A DNA stretch of 64,000 bases from Adineta vaga. Lineage: Eukaryota; Rotifera. The notes beneath the pieces are model-generated. The model searched no databases. It was not told the DNA's origin and saw only the letters and a program-made list of their open reading frames with translations. Location of the stretch: positions 1,798,001 to 1,862,000 of the forward strand of contig CP075497.1 in assembly GCA_021613535.1 (NCBI GenBank), written 5' to 3'. This document shows, one piece after another, positions 57,118-64,000 of the stretch. The position numbers and the translations under genes are program-made. Position 1 is the stretch's first letter. Each line of letters begins with the position of its first letter.

Positions 57118-57839
57118 ATCATGTATTATTAGGACGTATAGAAAATTTATATGAATATTTATATGAAAAATGATTCATTGTCAGCAAAATTCATTCGAAA
57201 AAAAAAAAAAAAAAGAATGAAAAGCAAAGAACAAATTTTCACATTTCTTCTATCAAGTTCAAAAGAAATGAATGGTTCAATTAATTATTCATATTTATAT
57301 ATATCATTATATTGTAAAATGAAGAGAACAAATTGTCTTTCTTTCTATCACAATTCTTTCAAATTAAAAAACAAAGAATTTTGTTTGTTTAATTAAAAAA
57401 GATAATTATCTGTTATCTTTACATAGACACAAGGACATTCTTTAATATGTTATAGTTATAATATAAGAAAACGGATCGATATTTACCTTTTGAAAATATC
57501 TTTTGATATCGATGAAAATTTTAGATATTTTATTGACCTACTATCAACAACGGGTCAGATTGATCTGTTTTTCTTTAAAATTCAATCAAGCGGAATGTTT
57601 GTTCGTATTGAAAAATCTCTTGATTCATCATCATTGAAAGAACGTGAAGTTCTCTTTATGAAACGAGTTTTTTTCTTTCTTCAGTTAAATAAATAAGTAT
57701 GGTAAAAAAAAGATTCTAAAAATATGTCATTCACTAACAGTCCGTTGCCAGTTGTCGATTGGTATTTTGTTCTCGTTTCTTTCTTTCTTCTTCGATTCAT
57801 CCAACAGTATTCAACGAGGTAACCATCGCAATAAAACAA
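57118..57839. other. Divergent spacer, no gene seen
   Basis: 720 bp between the phosphatase (-) and PLC (+). It contains a 15-base A run at about 57200 and an open stretch at 57490-57696 of doubtful coding value. It should contain the missing 5' exon or promoter of the phosphatase gene. Confidence 0.4.
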
Positions 57840-60800
57840 ATGAATTCCAATCATAGTGAACAGATTAATCGAATCTTGACAGAATTAAAAACTGGTTCAT
57901 CATTAATTAAACAAAAACGAAATGGTGAACAATATTTACGACATTTTTATCTCGATGAAAATGAAGATTATCTTTCCTATTATCGATCAGAAAAGTTTTT
58001 CTCTCAAGCACATCGATGTAAGTATCTTGAGAAAGGAGAAACAAACTTTTTATGGTTTTTTTTATATATATTTTCGAATCTAGATCATATTAAAGATATT
58101 GATGAAGTTAGAATTGGTTTTCATGCATTAACATTTGGTGGACTTGTTAAACGAAATATTGTTGATTCAGATAAAGTAAGCAAGAGATTATAGAATTGAA
58201 AAATATAAAAAACAAAAGAGTTTTTTGAGTATCATTTTATCAAAATTTCAAAGTACTGGTATTCATGCAAAGACAGAGTAGAATGAATTTCAAATCCTCA
58301 TAGATCTTCATTTCTGCTTTTCTCCCCTTTCGGGATCCGTGTACTTTATAAGGTATACATTATTTCAGTTCATCACCTTGGATAACTAACTATCAACTGT
58401 AGTATAAAAGAAACAAAGAAAAACTATGCTCTTTCAAAATCTTCAAACTGTTCCTCTTTACAGGAATGCTGACGCTATGCTTGCTTTGTCTCGTAAAGGA
58501 TTACAGGTATTGGTCAACAAGGAATTGTTCAGATTGTCGAGGGAAATATAAACTATTTTAGAAATTTGATTTATTAGTTTACTTGTGGTTCTGAAAGTTT
58601 AAATCTCTCTTCTAACATATCATTCTATGCAAATTCACGTCCTTTTTTGCTCTTCGATTAAGTTTCATCTGTTCTTTTGTTTTTTTAGGAAAATCTTGCT
58701 TTTTCTATCTTTTATAATAACTATCGTGATGAACTTCATCTAATGGCAGATGATGCACAAACTCGAAATAGTTGGATATCAGGATTACAATATTTAATCA
58801 ATCGATCCTTACAAAATCAACAACAACAACATGTTATTCGTGATACGAAGTAAAATATCTCAATGAAATTCTTTCTATTTAATGTTTAATTTCGAATTAG
58901 TTGGATTCTTAGTCATCTTCGTTTTTCTGATAAAGATAAATCAAGTACAATGGATAAAACTGAATGTCAACAATTATTAACTAATTCATTAAATATTCAA
59001 TTGACCGATGAAACGTTCGAGAAACTTTTCGATGTAAAAATATTTTTCAAACAAAACATTCGGGTTTTCTTTTTCCATCAAATTCATTTTCGATTATTTA
59101 GAATGCAAATAAAAATGGTGATGGACATTTAACTGCGGATGAATTTCTTGATTTTTTTCAAAATTTAACTCAACGACAAGATCTTTATGAACTTATGCAG
59201 AAGTAAATGAAATAATTAAAGTTCTATTATGTTCTTATGATTAATATAGATATGTAGAGAATGGTGATGAACAAATAATCGATACGATCTATATGAATGT
59301 TGATGAACTTTTGTATTTTCTACAAATAATTCAAAAAGTAAATTTTTTATTTTGAAGATCAAATTTATGTTTTCTTTTTCTTAAAGCAAAAAATTCTGAT
59401 CTATTCATCGAAAGATAAGTTTACGGTTGAATCCGTAACAACACGTGAACAAGTTGAAGATTTAATTGATGAATATGAAACAGATATTGATTTAAAAGAA
59501 CAAAAGCTTCTCAGTCTTGATGGTTTGAATATTCTTTTCTTTTTCGTTTAAGAAAAACCAAACAAACTATTTCATCTTTAGGTTTTCGAAATTTATTACT
59601 TTCCGATGAATTTTCCATTATGAAACCATGGTGTTCACGTCGAGTTTATCAAGATATGACAAGGTCTTCCATCAATCAATAATTCTATTCAATAAACTGA
59701 TTTTATTCTTTAGACCATTGAGTGATTATTATATCAATGCTTCACATAACACGTAGATTGATCTTATTCTTTCGAATGAAAAAAAAAAGAAGCTTTTGTT
59801 TATTCGTTTAGTTATTTATTTGATAATCAAATCTATGGTGATAGTAATCCCGAAGCGTATAATCGAGCATTACGTGCTGGTTGTCGTGTTTTGGAAATTG
59901 ATTGTTATGATGGTGATGATGGTCAACCGATCGTTACACATGGATATACATTTGTACGATCATGTTCATTCGAATCAATTATTCGTTTAATTGAACCGAA
60001 TCTTTTTAAAACATCACCGTAAATTGAAGAGAAGAATGAAATTGATTTGAGAATAGTTTCTTTTAGTTATCCTGTTATTTTATCAATTGAAAATCATTGT
60101 TCGATTCAACAAGAAAAAGAAATCGCACGGATTTTACGAGAAATTCTTGGAAGTAAAAAAAAACATCAAATTGTTCAATGATTTTCTTTCTAACGATTTC
60201 TTTTTGTTATATCAAGATCGATTACTTACTCAACCACCATTCTCAAGAAATTCTTGGTTATTACCATCACCGGAAGATCTCAAATACAAAGTTCTTATTC
60301 GTGTAAGTCATTTTCTTGAACTTCGTAGACCGAAAAAGCTTTTCTGTCATTTATATTCATCTGTTGTCTTAGAGTGTTAAACGATCTACATGTGATTTAC
60401 TTGAAAACAATGATTCTTCTGATTTATTTATTTATCTTGAAAATATTCCATATCGTGAAAATGATTGTAATAAAGATCAATGTAAGTGATTCGATTTGAT
60501 TGAATGTGTACATTCATTTTCTTATGAAAGATATTTGTTCTCAATCTTCATCTCTTTCTGAAAAACAAGTAGAAAAAATGTCTCATTCAAATCCAATTGG
60601 TTTAATAAAACAAACACAAAAATATTTACTTCGAATGTATCCAAATGGTTTAAGACAAGATTCAAGTAATCCTGATCCAATTAATGGATGGAATTTTGGT
60701 CTACAAATGGTTGCACTTAATTATCAAAATGATGATCATAGTATGCAATTATGTTATGGTAAATTTCTTGATAATGGTGCATGTGGTTACATTCTTAAAC

Positions 60801-61342
60801 CGAATTATATTTTACAAATTGAAAAATCGAAATTTAATCCATTAGATTATTCGATTAAATCATTGAATGGAAATTGTAAAGAAAATTTTGAATGTCCTTT
60901 ACGTTTAACAATAACAATCATTAGTGGACAATTTTTTGAACGATCTCATGAAGATTCAGATGATATTCCTGATCCATATGTGGTGATATCAACACGAGGA
61001 ATAAAATGTGATGAACAAATACATAAAACGAAATTTATTGAAAATAATGGTTTAAATCCGAATTGGAATGAAACATTTCAATTTGATATTAATTTTCCAC
61101 AAATGTCTTTACTTCGTTTTGATGTTTATGATTATGATATTTATTCTCATGATGATCATCTGGCTTATTATTGTCTTCCTATCACAACAATACAAACAGG
61201 TAGTTATTCTTTTTTTGATTATTCTCACTAATTATACGGATTTGATGTTTTAGGTTATCGTCATATTCATTTAAGAGCAAAAGATCATGATTCAACTTAT
61301 TCAACTTTATTTGTACATGTCGTCATAGAAAATAAATCTTAA
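57840..61342 (+). CDS. Phosphoinositide-specific phospholipase C, delta-like
   Basis: More than a dozen exons with very short introns, ATG 57840 to TAA 61340. Domain order is PH, EF-hands, X, Y, C2. The PH domain reads LKTGSSLIKQKRNGEQYLRH and later DDAQTRNSWISGLQYLI. An EF loop is NKNGDGHLTADE, with ligands at 1, 3, 5 and 12. The X box has PLSDYYINASHNTYLFDNQ (first catalytic His), RALRAGCRVLEIDCYDGDDG and VTHGYTF (second His). The Y box has LLRMYPNGLRQDSSNPDPIN and WNFGLQMVALNYQNDD. The C2 domain has LTITIISGQFF and DPYVVISTRG. This is the plain PLC-delta layout: calcium-dependent hydrolysis of PIP2 to IP3 and diacylglycerol at the plasma membrane. The first coding Met is chosen because PH sequence follows directly; an upstream in-frame ATG (57759) would add 27 hydrophobic residues. 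Confidence 0.88.
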
Positions 61343-62036
61343 TTAATAAATAATGATGATATCGCTATTTATGAGTAGAAAATCTTAATGCGAATATCTG
61401 AAACTGAGTAGTATGTTGCGCGAAGTATGTGACACAGCTGAATTGATTCATTTTCATCACTGACGAATATAACAGCAGTTATCAAAACATGTCAATAAAA
61501 TGTTCTTTTCTTTTTATACTTATTTATTAAAGATAAAGAAAAGGGTAGTTTACCTCCTTTCTTTATTTATTTACTCGTTTAATATAAAAAGACAATCTCA
61601 TTCGTAAAATATCACAAATCGAATCAAATTTAACTTTATATCTTAGTTATTCTACATTTGGTCCTATAAAATAGTATTAAATATGAAGCAAATTATTCAA
61701 TGTGCAATCAATTCGATTAACAAATTCGTTCAATTACCTTCGAAAATAACCTCATTGATGAAACATGTGAATGTGGGTGAGATGTGACGGTAGTTGACTA
61801 CTTTTTACTTTCAGATCCTACTGAAACTCTTAACTTCAGAGCTATAGCGAAGAGAAAAAGATGGGAATGTAAGTGGCCAGTACTCTTATTCTCATCCGCA
61901 TTCACATCCTTCAATTCCTTTCACAATATTCTCCTTCGTTTATCTACCGAATAAAAATAGTTAAGAAAAAAAAGCTTCTTAGAATTATATTCTCAACAAA
62001 ACAGAAAAAAAGTAAATAATTTATTATAAAAATCAT
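61343..62036. other. Convergent spacer, no gene seen
   Basis: About 690 bp between two gene ends, AT-rich. No coding or RNA feature recognised. Confidence 0.5.
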
Positions 62037-64000
62037 CTATAAACGTTTATCAATAATTTTTAATAATTTATTCGATGTTTTATTGCGAACTAATTGACTA
62101 AATTGAATTGATTCGAACTGAACAATTAATTCATCTGAAAGGCTTGTTAATTGATTGTCAAAAAATTTGTCTAAATAATTTCTTAAAATTTTTTCTAAAT
62201 TTTCATTTGTAATTGAATCTGGTTTTACATAACGAAATAAAAGAAGTATTTGATTCGTTTTTGTAGATGAAATATAATCAATAATCAATTGCCATTCAAT
62301 TAAATCGATTTGTTTCATTGTTTCTTCGATATCCGATTTTGATAGAACATCATTACCAATCATGATTAATCTTTGACTATGAAAAACTTCGATTAAACCA
62401 TATTTTGAATGTGAATCTGTTGGAAGAATTCGTCCGAGATCTCCTGAATCAAAACGAAATAATTGATTTCGTTTTCGGATAAGATTTGTAACAATTATTT
62501 TTGAATCAATTATTTCAATTTCAACTAATTCTTTTGGATAAAGATAAATTTTTGTTGAAGAATATTTCGATGATTGACATGCATAAACTCCTGTTTCAGC
62601 TGAACCATAAAAACCAAGATAAATTGAACAATGAAATATTCGTTGAAAGTATTCCTGTTTAATTTCATCAATTGCTTCACAAGCAAAATAAATTTTTTCA
62701 AAATAAATTTCCTTTTTTCCTTGTTTTTCCAAATAAAATGCTAATTGCATTAAACGATACGGTGAACCCATTAAGATAGTTGGTTTAAAATATTCAATGA
62801 TCTCCAATACATCTTCGTCGGTTGTATTCGCACTCATAGGAATCGTTGTACAATTTGCCATCGAACAAAAATCATTGAAAATTTCAAACGATCGATAAAT
62901 ATTATCCGATTGAAATAAATTTAAACAAACATCTCGATCGGAAATAATATCTTCATCTAACATCATATTAACTAATATTTGTCTTTGACGAAGATTTTCT
63001 TGAATATCTGTCGAGAAAAATAATCGTTTTCCTCCACTTCCACCAGATGATGAAATATAAACGGATTGATTCCATTGATTATCATAGAGTTTCGTTTGAG
63101 TTAATTGTTCATGTAAGTTTTCTTTTATTAAAATACTTCCATCGTTCATAGTATGAATCAATTGTTGATGAACATATGGACGAATGTAATAACCTCCACG
63201 AGATATATTTACAATTTTATTTGGAGCCATTCGAATAACTCCCATATTAAAACAATGTTCATTAAAACATAATAACATTCCACATAAATTCATAGATTTA
63301 TATGGAACATAATCAAAATATTCTTGAACGATCCATTCGTTATGAGTTGAGTCTAATAATTGTTTAGACCATTCATCAATTGTCACATCAATACCTAGAA
63401 AAGTCTTTTCATATAATCACGAAAACATTTTTAGAAAGTAAGTCTTTCAGGTTCCTCGACATACACATTTTTGTTCAAAGAAAGATCAGGTCGAGAAACC
63501 CTTTGAGACTACAGGAAAATATGCGGAATACAATCATTCTTAAGATAAGTTTTTGATAAACTATCATGAACAAGTAACACTCATTCTTCACATTCGCTAA
63601 TCCTTTTCTGAAAGAATGATATCTCATTTTGAATATGAAATAATTCTATTTAAAAAAAAAGAAGTACTTTATATCGATAGAGATCAATTATTCTAAGGTC
63701 ACTTGTTTCTCACAAGGGGCGGATCCCACTGTTCGGCGCCCCGTACCCTTACTGCTCACCTTGAATAGAAGAAGTTTTTTGGCAATAAAAGTTTACTGTA
63801 ATCTAATTGGATTAGACAGACAAACAAACTTTAAGGATTTTTTCTCGAGCTTATATTCGAACTTAATTGTTCTTACCTATGGTAATATTTTCTCCTTTTC
63901 CTGAAGAATTTGGTTTTATACACCAATGTTGTTTGTTGTTAATAATTGAATCTTTGAGATAATTTGGTAATTGTTGAATAACAAACGTTTTTGGTATTAA
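62037..64000 (-). CDS. ATP-grasp-like / PaaK-like AMP-binding fusion enzyme (5' end beyond window)
   Basis: Minus-strand gene with two exons visible: 63877-64000 (open to the window end) and 62037-63394, separated by a 482-nt intron. The N-terminal part resembles an ATP-grasp: WCIKPNSSGKGENITI (Gly-rich loop with Lys), EWIVQEYFD, then GVIRMAPNKIVNISRGGYY. The C-terminal part is an adenylate-forming domain: SSSGGSGGKRLFFS (P-loop), GSPYRLMQLAFYLEKQG, YLGFYGSAETGVYA, LFRFDSGDLGRI (the TGD-type Asp) and IGNDVLSKSDIEETMKQI. The pattern is closest to phenylacetate-CoA ligase-type enzymes. Such domains activate carboxylates as acyl-AMP; ATP-grasps also ligate carboxylates to amines. The fusion may build an amide or thioester; the substrate is unknown. 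It looks bacterial in style yet has an intron. The full N-terminus is missing, so the ATP-grasp call is weaker than the adenylation call. Confidence 0.68.

Noticed and set aside
56955-57173. Val/Ala-rich plus-strand frame
   Set aside because: Antisense reading of the polyglutamine CAG/CAA repeat.
57490-57696. 68-codon open frame between the phosphatase and PLC
   Set aside because: Phe/Lys-rich AT-driven frame with no supporting motif or splice structure.

Overview
The window looks like nuclear DNA of a small invertebrate, most likely a bdelloid rotifer (Adineta/Rotaria type). This is inferred from very AT-rich DNA, compact genes on both strands, many introns of only about 45-60 nt with GT..AG ends, metazoan genes (plexin, troponin I, TMEM184, ATRAID, ANKMY1, PLC-delta-like) beside single-exon or bacterial-looking enzymes (GH16 glucanase, MetE-like protein, ATP-grasp/adenylation fusion), and duplicated blocks in various states of decay. 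No tRNA, rRNA or CRISPR array was recognised.

Layout. 0-12.6 kb: ANKMY1-like (+), an SLC17-type transporter (-), a PP2C phosphatase (-), a quinone-oxidoreductase-like enzyme (-), ATRAID (-) and TMEM184 (-). 12.6-25 kb: an accessory region built around one duplicated block. Its damaged copy (12.76-16.6 kb) has the 3' half of an SLC17 gene and a broken MetE-like gene, with an unrelated GC-richer segment where the 5' half of SLC17 should be. Its intact copy (17.4-24.6 kb) has a complete SLC17 gene, a small unknown gene, a GH16 glucanase and a complete MetE-like gene. 25-40 kb: a membrane-anchored S9 peptidase, then a cassette present twice (28.6-31.5 and 37.15-39.96 kb). The cassette holds an ankyrin/ADP-ribosyltransferase gene facing an alpha/beta hydrolase gene, which is closely followed by a RING-YEATS gene. 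Both hydrolase and both RING-YEATS copies are open; the second ADP-ribosyltransferase copy is broken. Between the copies lie gene remnants, two small orphan genes and a short inverted-repeat element. 40-64 kb: a Gly-rich His-tract protein, a large divergent plexin (-), two tandem troponin I genes (+), a Cys-loop-less pentameric channel (-), a polyQ UBASH3-type histidine phosphatase (-), a PI-specific phospholipase C (+), and an ATP-grasp/AMP-binding fusion (-) cut by the window end.

The most novel item is the RING-YEATS fusion: an E3-ligase-type RING joined to a histone acyl-lysine reader fold. It sits in an operon-like pair with a hydrolase, divergent from an ADP-ribosyltransferase, and the whole unit has been duplicated. 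All functions are inferred from motifs and remembered family patterns; no search was run.
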